Below the pieces are notes generated by a model, which searched no databases, was not told where the DNA came from, and worked only from the letters and a program-made list of their open reading frames with translations. A program made the translations under genes and the position numbers. Below are positions 40,137 through 49,921 of a stretch of 64,000 nt of DNA, one piece after another. The stretch's first letter is position 1. Each line of letters begins with the position of its first letter. Source of the stretch: Streptomyces sp. SID12501 (GTDB taxonomy: Bacteria; Actinomycetota; Actinomycetes; Streptomycetales; Streptomycetaceae); the NCBI RefSeq assembly GCF_010550245.1, contig NZ_JAAGLU010000003.1, positions 1 through 64,000 of the forward strand, read 5' to 3'.

Positions 40137-43100
40137 TCAGCGGCGCCGCCCGCCCCGGCCCCGCCCCTCGTCCCGGTCGTCGTCCGCGTGTGCCCCGAAC
40201 AGTTCGTCGGCCAGCGTCGGCAGGTCGTCCAGCGGAGTCTCCTCCGCCCAGTCGGAGCGCGGGCGCCGACGCGGGGTGCCATCGGTGTCGAGCTGGGGCA
40301 GTTCCCGCGTGCGATCCTCGCCGGCCCCGGACTGCCCGTCCGCACGCTCGTCCCGGAAGAACCCCGGCGGCACGCGATCCACGGGCGCACCGTCCCGCCG
40401 ACCCGCGCCGTCCTCCCGTACGGCAGGCAGCACCGCGGTCTCATCGACCGCACCCGGCACCACGGGCGGCAGCACGGCCGTCTCGTCGGCGGCCCCCGGA
40501 GGAACCGACGGCAACACCGCGGTCTCGTCCGCCGCACCCGGCACCACAGGGCGCAGCACAGTCGTCTCGTCCGCCGCCCCCGAAGGAACCGGCGGCTTCT
40601 GGAACTTGGCCGTCACCTCGGAATCGGAACCGCCGGACCGACCGGCCCCCACCGCACCGAATCCCGCAACGCCAGCCCCAGCCCCAGCCCCACCTGAGCC
40701 CGTACCCGAACCCTCTCCCCCCGCATCAACCGCAGAAGCCGCCGCCGCAGAAGTCGCAGAAGCAACGGCAGCCGAAGCCGCGGCGGCCGTCGCAGCAGCG
40801 GCAGCCGCAGCCTCCGCGAGTCGCCGCCGCTCCGCCTCCGCCCGGACCAGCGCCTCCTCGGCCTTCCGCTGCTTCTCCAGGCGCCGTTCCTCCGCCTCAG
40901 CGTGCAGCCGCGCCTCCTCCTCGGCCTGCCTGCGCCTGCGGTCCTCGTCGGCCTTGCGGCGGGCCTCGGCCTCGGCGCGGGACTTCTCCTCCGCGAGCAG
41001 CCGTACCCGCTCCTCCTCGGCGCGGCGGCGCGCGTCCTCGGCCCGCTGCCGGGCCTCCTCAGCCTGGCGTTCGGCCTCGCGGCGCTGCGCCTCCTCCAGC
41101 TCGCGACGCTTGCGCTCCTCCTCCTCGGCGCGCAGCCGGGCCAGCGTCTCCTGGCGCTCGCGCTCGACGCGCTCCTCCTCGGCCTTGCGCGCGGCCTCTT
41201 CCTCCGCCTTGCGCCTGGCCTCCGCCTCCGCCGCCTTGCGGGCCTCCTCCTGGGCCTTCACCTCGGCCTCGGAGAGGGGGAGCATCAGGTCGAGCCGGTG
41301 GCGGACGACCGTCGTGACGGCCTCGGGCTCCTGCGCCGCGTCCACGACCAGATAGCGGCCCGCGTCGGCGGCGGCCAGCGTGAGGAAACCGGACCGTACG
41401 CGCTCGTGGAACTCGGCCGGCTCCGACTCCAGCCGGTCCGGCGCCTCCGTGAACCGCTCGCGGGCGGCCTCCGGGGAGACGTCCAGCAGGACGGTCAGAT
41501 GCGGGACCAGGCCGTCGGTCGCCCAGCGTGAGATGCGCGCGATCTCCGTCGGGGAGAGGTCCCGGCCGGCGCCCTGATAGGCCACCGACGAGTCGATGTA
41601 CCGGTCGGAGATGACGACCGCGCCGCGCTCCAGGGCCGGCCGTACGACCGTGTCGACGTGCTCCGCGCGGTCCGCCGCGTAGAGCAGCGCCTCCGCGCGG
41701 TGCGACAGACCGGCGCTCGACACGTCCAGCAGGATCGACCGCAGCCGCTTGCCCACCGGGGTCGCCCCCGGTTCGCGCGTGACCACGACCTCGTGGCCCT
41801 TGGCCCTTATCCACTCGGCGAGCGCCTTCGCCTGCGTGGACTTGCCGGCCCCGTCGCCGCCCTCCAGGGCGATGAAGAAGCCGGTCGAAGCGAGTGCCTG
41901 CACAGGGTCGTCGCCGCCGCGCAGCGCGTCCCGCAGGTCGTGCCGCAGGGGTACGCCGGAACGGTCGTCGGCCTTGGCGAGGACCAGCGCGGCCACCGGC
42001 AGCAGCAGCGCGCCCACCAGCATCAGCGTGAACGCCGCGCCGCCGTGCGCGAACACGAACTTGCCGCTCTCCAGGCGGTGCGGGCCGATGAGGGCCGCCA
42101 CCAGGGGGGCGATCAGCGCGGCCAGCGCCACGGACACCCGTACGACCGCGTGGAGGTGCTCGGTCAGCCGTGTCCGCCGCTGGTCCTCGGTCTCCTGGTC
42201 GAGCAGCGTGTGCCCGGTGTTGGCGGCGACTCCCGCGCCGATACCGGCGAGCCCGACGATCAGCAGCACCGTCGTCACGTCCGGGACCAGCCCGGCGGCG
42301 AGCAGCGCGACCCCGGTGAAGGCGACGGCCAGTGCGAGCAGCCGGCGCCGCGACAGCGCCACCAGCACCTTCGGTGCCGTACGGATGCCGACGACCGTGC
42401 CGCCGGTCAGCACGAGGACCAGCAGCCCGAACGTCACCGGGCCGCCGCCCAGGTCCTTGGCGTGCAGGACGGCCACGGAGACGGCTGCCGCGACCGCGCC
42501 GGAGACGGCCGCGCAGGCAAGTACGAGCAGCGGGATCGCGCCCGTACGGCCCGTGTCGGCGGCTGTGCCTGACTTGGGGCGGCGCAGGCCTTCGAGCGGT
42601 GACCGCGCGCGCGGGGTGCGTACGGCGGGCAGTTCCAGGGCGGTGAGCACGGACAGCGAGGCGGCGAACAGTCCGGCCGCGACATACGACCCGAAGGCCG
42701 CCTGGTGCCGGTCGAACCAGTCGATCCCGGTGCCCAGCAGGTTGTTGACGAGCCCGGCGACGACGAGCGCGGCGCCCGCGAGCGGCACCGCGACGAAGGT
42801 CGTACGCAGGGACAGGCGCCGCAGGGCGTCCATGTGGTCCGGCAGCGGACGGACCGTGGCCCCCTCCGGGGGAGGCGTGGGCAGCAGCGCGGGCGCCGCG
42901 CTCTCCCGGCACACCGTCCAGAAGCGCTCGGCGACGCCGGTCACGAAGGCGGTGACCAGGAGGACGGCGAGGGCGTTCTCCGGCGTCCAGTCGATCCACA
43001 GAGGCGCGATGATCATGAGTATGGTGCGCAGCCCGTCGGCGCCGACCATGGTCCAGCGGCGGTCGAGCGGGCCCTCTCGCGAGGTGAGCGACGTGAGCGG

Positions 43101-43406
43101 GCCGAGCAGGACGGCACCGAAGAGCAGTGTGGCCAGAACGCGTGCCCCGAAGACCGCCGTCACGGCGAGCGCCACACCCCGGTAGCCGCCGCCGAACGAG
43201 CCCTCGGCAACGGCCGCCTGCAGGACGAGCACGACCAGGACCAGCAGCGCGAGAGCGTCACCGACACCGCCCACCAGCTGCGCGCTCCACAGCCTCTTCA
43301 ACTGGGGCTGGCGCAGCAGGGCGCGAACGGCGCGTTCGCGGGAGTCCGCGACCAACGCGTCGTCGGGGGCCTGGGGGATGGCCGTTGGCTGCTCTGCTGG
43401 CGTCAT
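40137..43406 (-). CDS. tmk: MFS-like membrane domain fused to thymidylate kinase with a long coiled-coil tail
   Basis: A 1089-residue three-part protein. Residues 30-500 have about 12 hydrophobic segments like a major-facilitator transporter. Residues 510-720 are thymidylate kinase: P-loop ALEGGDGAGKSTQ, VTREPG, DRYIDSSVAYQG. It phosphorylates dTMP to dTDP. Residues 725-880 are a highly charged Ala/Glu/Arg coiled coil, and the rest is an Ala/Gly/Val/Pro-rich disordered tail with repeated PGAADETAVLP units. The fusion is normal in Streptomyces and places kinase activity at the membrane. Whether the transporter part moves anything is unknown to me. Confidence 0.93.
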   Translation of the reverse strand: MTPAEQPTAIPQAPDDALVADSRERAVRALLRQPQLKRLWSAQLVGGVGDALALLVLVVLVLQAAVAEGSFGGGYRGVALAVTAVFGARVLATLLFGAVLLGPLTSLTSREGPLDRRWTMVGADGLRTILMIIAPLWIDWTPENALAVLLVTAFVTGVAERFWTVCRESAAPALLPTPPPEGATVRPLPDHMDALRRLSLRTTFVAVPLAGAALVVAGLVNNLLGTGIDWFDRHQAAFGSYVAAGLFAASLSVLTALELPAVRTPRARSPLEGLRRPKSGTAADTGRTGAIPLLVLACAAVSGAVAAAVSVAVLHAKDLGGGPVTFGLLVLVLTGGTVVGIRTAPKVLVALSRRRLLALAVAFTGVALLAAGLVPDVTTVLLIVGLAGIGAGVAANTGHTLLDQETEDQRRTRLTEHLHAVVRVSVALAALIAPLVAALIGPHRLESGKFVFAHGGAAFTLMLVGALLLPVAALVLAKADDRSGVPLRHDLRDALRGGDDPVQALASTGFFIALEGGDGAGKSTQAKALAEWIRAKGHEVVVTREPGATPVGKRLRSILLDVSSAGLSHRAEALLYAADRAEHVDTVVRPALERGAVVISDRYIDSSVAYQGAGRDLSPTEIARISRWATDGLVPHLTVLLDVSPEAARERFTEAPDRLESEPAEFHERVRSGFLTLAAADAGRYLVVDAAQEPEAVTTVVRHRLDLMLPLSEAEVKAQEEARKAAEAEARRKAEEEAARKAEEERVERERQETLARLRAEEEERKRRELEEAQRREAERQAEEARQRAEDARRRAEEERVRLLAEEKSRAEAEARRKADEDRRRRQAEEEARLHAEAEERRLEKQRKAEEALVRAEAERRRLAEAAAAAAATAAAASAAVASATSAAAASAVDAGGEGSGTGSGGAGAGAGVAGFGAVGAGRSGGSDSEVTAKFQKPPVPSGAADETTVLRPVVPGAADETAVLPSVPPGAADETAVLPPVVPGAVDETAVLPAVREDGAGRRDGAPVDRVPPGFFRDERADGQSGAGEDRTRELPQLDTDGTPRRRPRSDWAEETPLDDLPTLADELFGAHADDDRDEGRGRGGRRR

Positions 43407-43459
43407 GCTTTCAGCCTATCGGCAGCCACCGACAGCTCGAAGTGGCCGTCCGGACGTAC

Positions 43460-43493
43460 GACCGCCCCGACACCTGATGGTGCCGGGGCGGTC
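43460..43493 (-). terminator. Terminator after topA
   Basis: GACCGCCCCG and CGGGGCGGTC form a 10-bp stem, with inner CACC/GGTG pairs extending it. It lies about 100 bases past the topA stop and 53 bases before the tmk start, so it should separate the two leftward genes. Confidence 0.65.
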
Positions 43494-43593
43494 GTTTCAC
43501 GAAGCCGGCGCGAAGACGAAGCGAAGATCACTCACCGAGACCGGTCGCGACCATTCGCCGGCGCTCCTCAGCGGCCGACGGTCCCACTCGGAT

Positions 43594-46446
43594 TCACTCC
43601 TCGGCCGTGGCCCTCGCAGCGGTCGCCTTCTTGGCCGGAGCCTTTTTGGCGGCCGTCTTCTTCGCGGTGGTCGTCTTGGCGGCCGTCGTCTTCTTGGCGG
43701 CGGCGGTCTTCGTCGTAGCGGCCTTCTTGGCGGGGGCCTTCTTCGCCGGAGCCTTCTTCGCGGTCTTCTTGACCGGCGACTTGGCACGCTTCTCGGCGAG
43801 CAGCTCGTAGCCGCGCTCCGGGGTGATCTCCTCGACGCTGTCGCCGGAGCGCAGGGTCGCGTTGCTCTCGCCGTCGGTCACGTACGGCCCGAAGCGGCCG
43901 TCCTTGACGACCACCGGCTGTCCGCTGACCGGGTCGGTGCCCAGCTCCTTCAGCGGCGGCTTGGCGGCGGCCCGGCCACGCAGCTTGGGCTGGGAGTAGA
44001 TCTCCAGCGACTCTTCGAGGGTGATCGTGAAGAGCTGGTCCTCGGTCTGCAGGGACCGCGAGTCCGTGCCCTTCTTGAGGTAGGGCCCGTAGCGCCCGTT
44101 CTGCGCGGTGATCTCCACGCCCTCCGCGTCCTTGCCGACGACCCGGGGCAGGGACATCAGCTTGAGCGCGTCCGCCAGCGTCACCGTGTCCAGTGACATC
44201 GACTTGAACAGCGAGGCCGTACGCGGCTTGACGGCGTTCTTGCCGGTCTTCGGGGTGCCCTCGGGGAGCACCTCGGTGACGTACGGGCCGTAGCGGCCGT
44301 CCCTGGCGATGATCTGGTGGCCGGACTCGGGGTCGGCGCCCAGCTCGAAGTCGCCGCTCGGCTTGGCGAGCAGTTCCTCCGCCAGTTCGACGGACAGCTC
44401 GTCGGGAGCGAGGTCCTCCTGCACGTCAGCGCGCTGGTGGTTCTCGGAGTCCTTCTCGCCGCGCTCGATGTACGGGCCGTAGCGCCCGACGCGCAGCACG
44501 ATGTCGTTGCCCACCGGGAACGACGACACCTCGCGGGCGTCGATCGCGCCCAGGTCGGTCACCAGCTCCTTGAGACCGCCGAGGTGGTCCCCGTCGCCGT
44601 TGCCCGCCTCGGCCGCGCCGCCGACGGCGGGAACGGGAGCGCCATCGGTGCCCACACCGAAGTAGAAGCGCCTCAGCCACGGCACGGACTGGGCCTCGCC
44701 GCGGGCGATGCGGTCGAGGTCGTCCTCCATCCGGGCGGTGAAGTCGTAGTCGACGAGCCGCCCGAAGTGCTTCTCCAGGAGGTTGACGACGGCGAAGGAC
44801 AGGAAGGACGGCACCAGGGCCGTGCCCTTCTTGAAGACGTAACCGCGGTCGAGGATGGTCCCGATGATCGACGCGTACGTCGACGGGCGGCCGATCTCGC
44901 GCTCTTCGAGCTCCTTGACCAGCGACGCCTCGGTGTAGCGGGCCGGGGGCTTGGTGGCGTGCCCGTCGACCGTGATCTCGTCGGCGGACAGGGCGTCGCC
45001 CTCGTTCACCTGGGGCAGGCGGCTCTCGCGGTCGTCCAGCTCGGCGTTCGGGTCGTCGGCGCCCTCGACGTACGCCTTCAGGAAGCCGTGGAAGGTGATC
45101 GTCTTGCCGGAGGCGCTGAACTCGGCGTCCCGGCCGTCGGCGGACGTGCCCGCGATCTTCACGGTGACCGAGTTGCCGACCGCGTCCTTCATCTGGGAGG
45201 CGACCGTGCGCTTCCAGATCAGTTCGTAGAGCCGGAACTGGTCGCCGGTCAGGCTCGTCTCCGCCGGGGTGCGGAAACGATCACCCGACGGGCGGATCGC
45301 CTCGTGCGCCTCCTGGGCGTTCTTGACCTTCCCGGCGTACACCCGCGGGGACGCAGGTAGGTAGTCGGCGCCGTACAGCTGGGTGACCTGGGCACGGGCG
45401 GCGTTGACCGCCGTCTCCGACAGGGTCGTGGAGTCCGTACGCATATAGGTGATGAAGCCGTTCTCGTACAGCTTCTGCGCCACCTGCATGGTCGCCTTCG
45501 CACCGAAGCCGAGCTTGCGGGCGGCCTCCTGCTGGAGCGTCGTCGTACGGAACGGGGCGTACGGCGAGCGGCGGTACGGCTTCGACTCGACCGAGCGGAC
45601 GGCGAAGCTGGTGTCCGCCAGGGCGGCGGCCAGGGCGCGGGCGTTCGCCTCGTCGAGGTGGAGGGTGTTCGCGCTCTTCAGTTGTCCCAGGGAGTCGAAG
45701 TCGCGGCCCTGCGCGACTCGCCTGCCGTCGACGGCCGCGAGGCGGGCGACCAGCGACGACGGGTCCGACGAGTCCCCCGCGCGGCCGGTCGCGAAGGTTC
45801 CCGTCAGGTCCCAGTACTCAGCAGAACGGAAAGCGATGCGCTCGCGTTCCCGCTCCACCACAAGTCGCGTCGCGACCGACTGGACACGGCCCGCCGACAG
45901 CTTCGGCATGACCTTCTTCCACAGGACCGGCGAGACCTCGTAGCCGTAGAGACGGTCGAGGATGCGGCGGGTCTCCTGGGCGTCGACCAGCTTCTGGTTC
46001 AGCTCGCGCGGGTTGGCCACGGCGGCCTGGATCGCGGCCTTGGTGATCTCGTGGAAGACCATCCGCTTGACCGGGACCTTGGGCTTCAGAACTTCCTGGA
46101 GATGCCACGCGATGGCCTCGCCCTCGCGGTCCTCATCGGTGGCGAGGAAGAGTTCGTCGGAGTCCTTCAGCAGGTCCTTGAGCTTCTTGACCTGGGCCTT
46201 CTTGTCCGCGTTGACCACGTAGATCGGCTGGAAGTCGTTTTCGACGTCCACGCCCAGGCGGCGCACCTCACCGGTGTACTGCTCGGGTACCTCGGCGGCG
46301 CCGTTGGGGAGGTCGCGGATGTGCCCGACGCTCGCCTCGACGACGTATCCGGGGCCGAGATAGCCCTTGATCGTCTTCGCCTTGGCAGGGGACTCGACGA
46401 TGACGAGTCGGCGGCCGCCCTTTGCGGTCTCGCTGGTCGGGGACAA
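43594..46446 (-). CDS. topA: DNA topoisomerase I
   Basis: A 950-residue type IA topoisomerase. The Toprim domain has VESPAKAKTIKGYLG and FLATDEDREGEAIAW. The catalytic tyrosine is in ENGFITYMRTDSTTLS. The C-terminal part has four repeated RYGPY-containing modules instead of zinc fingers, then a Lys/Ala-rich tail (about 905-945) that binds DNA, as usual in actinobacteria. It relaxes negative supercoils and is essential. The start is TTG at 46446 with GGAGAG upstream. Confidence 0.97.
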   Translation of the reverse strand: MSPTSETAKGGRRLVIVESPAKAKTIKGYLGPGYVVEASVGHIRDLPNGAAEVPEQYTGEVRRLGVDVENDFQPIYVVNADKKAQVKKLKDLLKDSDELFLATDEDREGEAIAWHLQEVLKPKVPVKRMVFHEITKAAIQAAVANPRELNQKLVDAQETRRILDRLYGYEVSPVLWKKVMPKLSAGRVQSVATRLVVERERERIAFRSAEYWDLTGTFATGRAGDSSDPSSLVARLAAVDGRRVAQGRDFDSLGQLKSANTLHLDEANARALAAALADTSFAVRSVESKPYRRSPYAPFRTTTLQQEAARKLGFGAKATMQVAQKLYENGFITYMRTDSTTLSETAVNAARAQVTQLYGADYLPASPRVYAGKVKNAQEAHEAIRPSGDRFRTPAETSLTGDQFRLYELIWKRTVASQMKDAVGNSVTVKIAGTSADGRDAEFSASGKTITFHGFLKAYVEGADDPNAELDDRESRLPQVNEGDALSADEITVDGHATKPPARYTEASLVKELEEREIGRPSTYASIIGTILDRGYVFKKGTALVPSFLSFAVVNLLEKHFGRLVDYDFTARMEDDLDRIARGEAQSVPWLRRFYFGVGTDGAPVPAVGGAAEAGNGDGDHLGGLKELVTDLGAIDAREVSSFPVGNDIVLRVGRYGPYIERGEKDSENHQRADVQEDLAPDELSVELAEELLAKPSGDFELGADPESGHQIIARDGRYGPYVTEVLPEGTPKTGKNAVKPRTASLFKSMSLDTVTLADALKLMSLPRVVGKDAEGVEITAQNGRYGPYLKKGTDSRSLQTEDQLFTITLEESLEIYSQPKLRGRAAAKPPLKELGTDPVSGQPVVVKDGRFGPYVTDGESNATLRSGDSVEEITPERGYELLAEKRAKSPVKKTAKKAPAKKAPAKKAATTKTAAAKKTTAAKTTTAKKTAAKKAPAKKATAARATAEE

Positions 46447-46713
46447 CTTCGCTCTTCTCTCCGGTCGACACTGGGGGTCTCCCCCGGCCTTGTTCCCGGG
46501 GTCGGGTCATGCTGACGCTGCGGAGTGTGACGGTACATCCCGCCCCCGTGTCAAACGGGAAAAGCCCGCAACGGCCACTCGAACGGTAACCCGACTACCG
46601 CCATTCCTGCCGCCCGGAGTGTCGACCTGCCCCTTCGAGCTTATTCGGAGGGTGACCTACCGGATACCTGCGCGGCCACGCCGTATGCGCCGCTCATACG
46701 CCTCTCGCCCACC

Positions 46714-46911
46714 TCACACACGGGTCAGGCACCATACGCCGACCCCGAGGGCGACCAGCGCGGCGACGCTCGCGAGGGCCGCCGATGCGACGGGGTTCAC
46801 ACCATGGGCGACCGGCGCCCGGTGCCGCACCCGGGCCGCGGTCCACACCAGCAGCCCGCCTCCGAACAGGGCGAACACCACTCCCACGAAGATCGCCGGT
46901 CCGCTCTCCAT
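46714..46911 (-). CDS. Small two-helix membrane protein
   Basis: A 65-residue protein with two transmembrane helices (AIFVGVVFALFGGGLLVWTA and AALASVAALVALGVGVW) joined by a short basic loop. The ATG at 46911 has AGGGG upstream; longer frames are shadow-like. It is conserved in position upstream of topA in some streptomycetes as far as I recall. Function unknown. Confidence 0.55.
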   Translation of the reverse strand: MESGPAIFVGVVFALFGGGLLVWTAARVRHRAPVAHGVNPVASAALASVAALVALGVGVWCLTRV

Positions 46912-47432
46912 ACCCCTGTGCGCCCCTTTCCTACCGCCCGGGAGTCCCCGGACCCGGGAGGCTGGCACGTCCGGGAAGCGTCCGCGCGAACCCGAGGTGA
47001 ACGCCGGGCGGACAGCGGACGCGCGTCCCGGTGAGGACCCGCCGGCCAGCCTCGCAGCCCTCGTACGAACGGGCCCGCCGACCACGTTCCGTCGCGAGCG
47101 ACTCCCGTGAATCTCACAGCCGACTTGGGCGGCCCGCCCCGGACCGGCCGCCCAAGTCGGCGTGAATATGCCGCCCGAACCTCGCCACCGACACGCTCGG
47201 TACGACGGCACAGGCGCCGCAAGCGGTCGGCCCACGCCACCCGCACGCCTCCCCACGCCCCGCGCGCCGCCCCTGCACCTCCCACTGCCGTACGGCGGAT
47301 GCGTACGCGACCTGCCGTACCCGTATCGGCCGCGGAGCCCCCCTCCACCATGGACGCCACGGCGTAGACGACAGCCTCACGGCGACGGAACCGGCAGTAC
47401 AGGGCCCCACGGCACCACACCCGAGCACACGC
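46912..47432. other. Intergenic region with one strong hairpin
   Basis: About 520 bases without a credible gene; the long frames here are Arg/Pro-rich shadows. It contains a perfect 16-bp hairpin (GCCGACTTGGGCGGCC 47119-47134 / GGCCGCCCAAGTCGGC 47146-47161, 11-base loop). This is probably the terminator of the leftward methyltransferase gene, whose stop is at 47433. Confidence 0.6.
47119..47161. terminator. 16-bp GC hairpin downstream of the methyltransferase gene
   Basis: A perfect stem with an 11-base loop, no clear T-run on either strand, as is common for streptomycete terminators. It lies about 270 bases past the stop of the leftward methyltransferase gene, so it could equally belong to an unrecognised small transcript. 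Confidence 0.6.
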
Positions 47433-48965
47433 TCACTGGCTCGACGGCTCCAGGAAGCCCTGCTCCACCAGCAACCGGATCTGCGCGGGCGTGCGGTCCC
47501 GCAGCGACACCGGGTCCTCGCCGACCAGTTGGGCGATGGCGTCCAGAATCCGCCCGGCGCTCATTGTGCCGTCGCACACGCCTGCGAAGCCCGCGCCGAC
47601 CGTGTCCACCTTGGTGGCGCGGCGCATCCCGCGGTTCTGGCGCAGCACCACGTGTTCGGGGTCCTCGGCGCCGGGCAGCCCGACCTGCTCCTGCACGACC
47701 TCGTCCGCCAGCCTGAAGTGCGCGGCGAGCAGGGCGGCGTCGTCGTGCGCACGCAGGTAGTCCAACCGCTCGAAGTGCGCGCGAACCGTGTCCCCGAGCG
47801 GCTGTTCGACGGGATGCGGCCACTCCTCCACGGTGATCGAAGGCGCGGCAGCCCCCGTTCTCCGCAGGGTGATCCAGCCGAACCCGACGGACTTCACCTT
47901 GCGCGTCTCGAACTCGTCCAGCCAGGCGTCGTACCGCGCCCGGTACTCCGCCGGGTCGGAGCGGTGGTCGCCGGCGTCGCGCAGCCACAGTTCGGCGTAC
48001 TGCGTGACGTCCTGCACCTCGCGCTGCACGATCCAGGCATCGCACCCGCGCGGCACCCAGGACCTGAGTCTGTCCTGCCAGTCCTCCCCTTCCACGTGCT
48101 GCCAGTTGGCGAGGAACTGTGCGAACCCGCCCTCACGCAACCGCTCCCCCGCCTCCTGAACGAGCGTGCGGCACAGATCGTCCCCGCCCATCCCGCCGTC
48201 CCGGTACGTGAGCCGCGCGCCCGGCGAGATCACGAACGGCGGGTTGGAGACGATCAGGTCGTACGTCTCGTCCGCCCGGACCGGTTCGAAGAGCGAGCCC
48301 TCGCGCAGGTCTGCCGCAGGGGCGCCGGACAGTGCGAGCGTCAGCGCGGTGATGTGCAGGGCACGGGGGTTGAGGTCGGTCGCCGTCACGCGCGTGGCGT
48401 GCTGGGCGGCGTGCAGCGCCTGGATCCCGGAGCCGGTGCCGAGGTCGAGCGCGGAGCCGACCGGCGTACGGACGGTGATACCGGCGAGGGTCGTGGAGGC
48501 CCCGCCCACCCCCAGGACAACACCCTCGTGGTGACTGCCGATGCCACCGGCTCCGCCGACCGCGCACCCCAGGTCGGACACGATGAACCAGTCCTCGCCG
48601 CCCGGCCCGCCGTACGGCCGTACGTCGACGGCGGCGGCCACCTGACCGGCGTCCCCGGACACCAGCCACCCGCTCGCCAGACAGTCGTCGACGGGCAGCA
48701 CGCCCGCCACACGCGCGTGGGGCACGGCTTGCTGCAACAGGAACAGCCGTACGAGCAGTTCAAGCGGCGTGTCGCCACGGGTCGCCCGGAGCGCGGGCAC
48801 GGTCTCGCTGCGCGCCAGGGCGGCGTACGCGGGCGCGCCGAGCAGGTCGAGCAGCCCGTCGGCGGTGAAGTCGGCGGCCAGAAGGGCGTCCCGGAGGCGC
48901 CCGGCGGCATCGGGGCGGTCGGCGGAGGGCAGGGCGTGCAGGCTGGCGTTACTCACGCCCCCCAT
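47433..48965 (-). CDS. Class I SAM-dependent methyltransferase
   Basis: A 510-residue protein. The N-terminal 165 residues form a domain typical of actinobacterial homologues. The Rossmann methyltransferase follows, with SAM motif ALDLGTGSGIQAL at about 172-184 and the amino-methylating motif VSNPPFV at about 239-245. The NPPF tetrad points to N-methylation of RNA, DNA or protein glutamine (RsmC/PrmC-like). A C-terminal 200-residue extension is unassigned. It sits upstream of topA, the same neighbourhood as in other streptomycetes. The precise substrate is unknown. Confidence 0.85.
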   Translation of the reverse strand: MGGVSNASLHALPSADRPDAAGRLRDALLAADFTADGLLDLLGAPAYAALARSETVPALRATRGDTPLELLVRLFLLQQAVPHARVAGVLPVDDCLASGWLVSGDAGQVAAAVDVRPYGGPGGEDWFIVSDLGCAVGGAGGIGSHHEGVVLGVGGASTTLAGITVRTPVGSALDLGTGSGIQALHAAQHATRVTATDLNPRALHITALTLALSGAPAADLREGSLFEPVRADETYDLIVSNPPFVISPGARLTYRDGGMGGDDLCRTLVQEAGERLREGGFAQFLANWQHVEGEDWQDRLRSWVPRGCDAWIVQREVQDVTQYAELWLRDAGDHRSDPAEYRARYDAWLDEFETRKVKSVGFGWITLRRTGAAAPSITVEEWPHPVEQPLGDTVRAHFERLDYLRAHDDAALLAAHFRLADEVVQEQVGLPGAEDPEHVVLRQNRGMRRATKVDTVGAGFAGVCDGTMSAGRILDAIAQLVGEDPVSLRDRTPAQIRLLVEQGFLEPSSQ

Positions 48966-49074
48966 TGTGTCCGTCCTGCCGCTCCACCGCGCCCGCCTGT
49001 GGACAGACGCGCGCGGACACCCCGTACGCCTGTGGAAAACTCCCGCCGCGACGCGGCAGGGCCTGCCGGAGCGA

Positions 49075-49653
49075 TCAGCCGGACGTCGTGGAGGCCGCAG
49101 GCGACACCGGGGTCGACTTGCAGCTCTCCTGCTCGGCCATCGACTTGCCGACGTCGCCCTCTTCCAGAGCCTTCAGGGCGTCGTTCCCGCTCTGGCTGAG
49201 CTTGTCCAGCTGCGTGGCGACACCCTTGAGACCGTCGGCGAACTTCGCCTGGTTCTTGATGTCGAGTCCGTCCACCTGCTTCTTCAGGCCCGCGTAGGAC
49301 GCCGCGATGTCGTTGAGTTCCTTGACGGCGTTCGTCTTCTTCGTCTCGCCGTCGTCGACGTTCGGGGCGCCCGCGGTGTTCACGGCCGTACCGATCGCCT
49401 TGTAGGCGTCCGCCATGTCCTGGAAGGCCTGTGCGTCGGTCTTCTGGACGGCCGCCGGTGTGCTGTTGTCGGAGGTCTCCTTCTGGATCGCGGAGTTGGC
49501 GGCCTCGATCTTCTGCGCCTGCGGTTTCACCGCGTCGCACACCTGCTTGGCCCAGGCATCCAGCTTCTCGTTGCCTTCGTCGCCGCTGCATCCCGACAGC
49601 GCCAGTACCAGTACCGCACCGCCGGACAGTGCGACCGCGAGCTTCTTGTTCAC
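49075..49653 (-). CDS. Small secreted lipoprotein
   Basis: A 192-residue lipoprotein: VNKKLAVALSGGAVLVLALS precedes the lipobox cysteine (residue 22). The mature part is helical and Lys/Ala/Asp-rich (DAWAKQVCDAVKPQAQKIEA) with two further cysteines. GTG at 49653, with GGAAGGG nine bases upstream, gives a proper signal peptide; the ATGs at 49671 and 49812 would put charged residues in front. It is a conserved neighbour of hppA in streptomycetes. Its function is unknown; the helical bundle may bind a small molecule or protein at the cell surface. Confidence 0.8.
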   Translation of the reverse strand: MNKKLAVALSGGAVLVLALSGCSGDEGNEKLDAWAKQVCDAVKPQAQKIEAANSAIQKETSDNSTPAAVQKTDAQAFQDMADAYKAIGTAVNTAGAPNVDDGETKKTNAVKELNDIAASYAGLKKQVDGLDIKNQAKFADGLKGVATQLDKLSQSGNDALKALEEGDVGKSMAEQESCKSTPVSPAASTTSG

Positions 49654-49812
49654 CGGATTGGTCCCTTCCATGGCTCTCGGCCCCGGAACATACACGCCAA
49701 CTGGGCGACATCGACGTGACGGACATCCAGTTGGTGTGTTATTGCAGCCATTTGCACCAAGAGGGAACCAAGAGAGAGAAGGCTCACGGAAAAGGCGTGC
49801 AACCCACGTCAA

Positions 49813-49850
49813 GCGGGCGGACGACGCGTCACGACGCGTCGTCCGCCCGC
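49813..49850 (-). terminator. Terminator after the proton pyrophosphatase gene
   Basis: A perfect 18-bp stem (GCGGGCGGACGACGCGTC and its complement) with only AC in the loop, 72 bases past the hppA stop. It is very stable and likely acts in both orientations. Confidence 0.8.
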
Positions 49851-49921
49851 TCGTTGGCCGGTTCTGACCGGCCGTAAGACACCGTCGGAGACGAAACCGT
49901 GCTCCGCGGACCCTGCCCGGG

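Noticed and set aside
46797..47420. A 207-codon minus-strand frame upstream of topA
   Set aside because: Arg/Gly-rich composition, no ribosome site, and it spans a perfect 16-bp hairpin. Probably non-coding.
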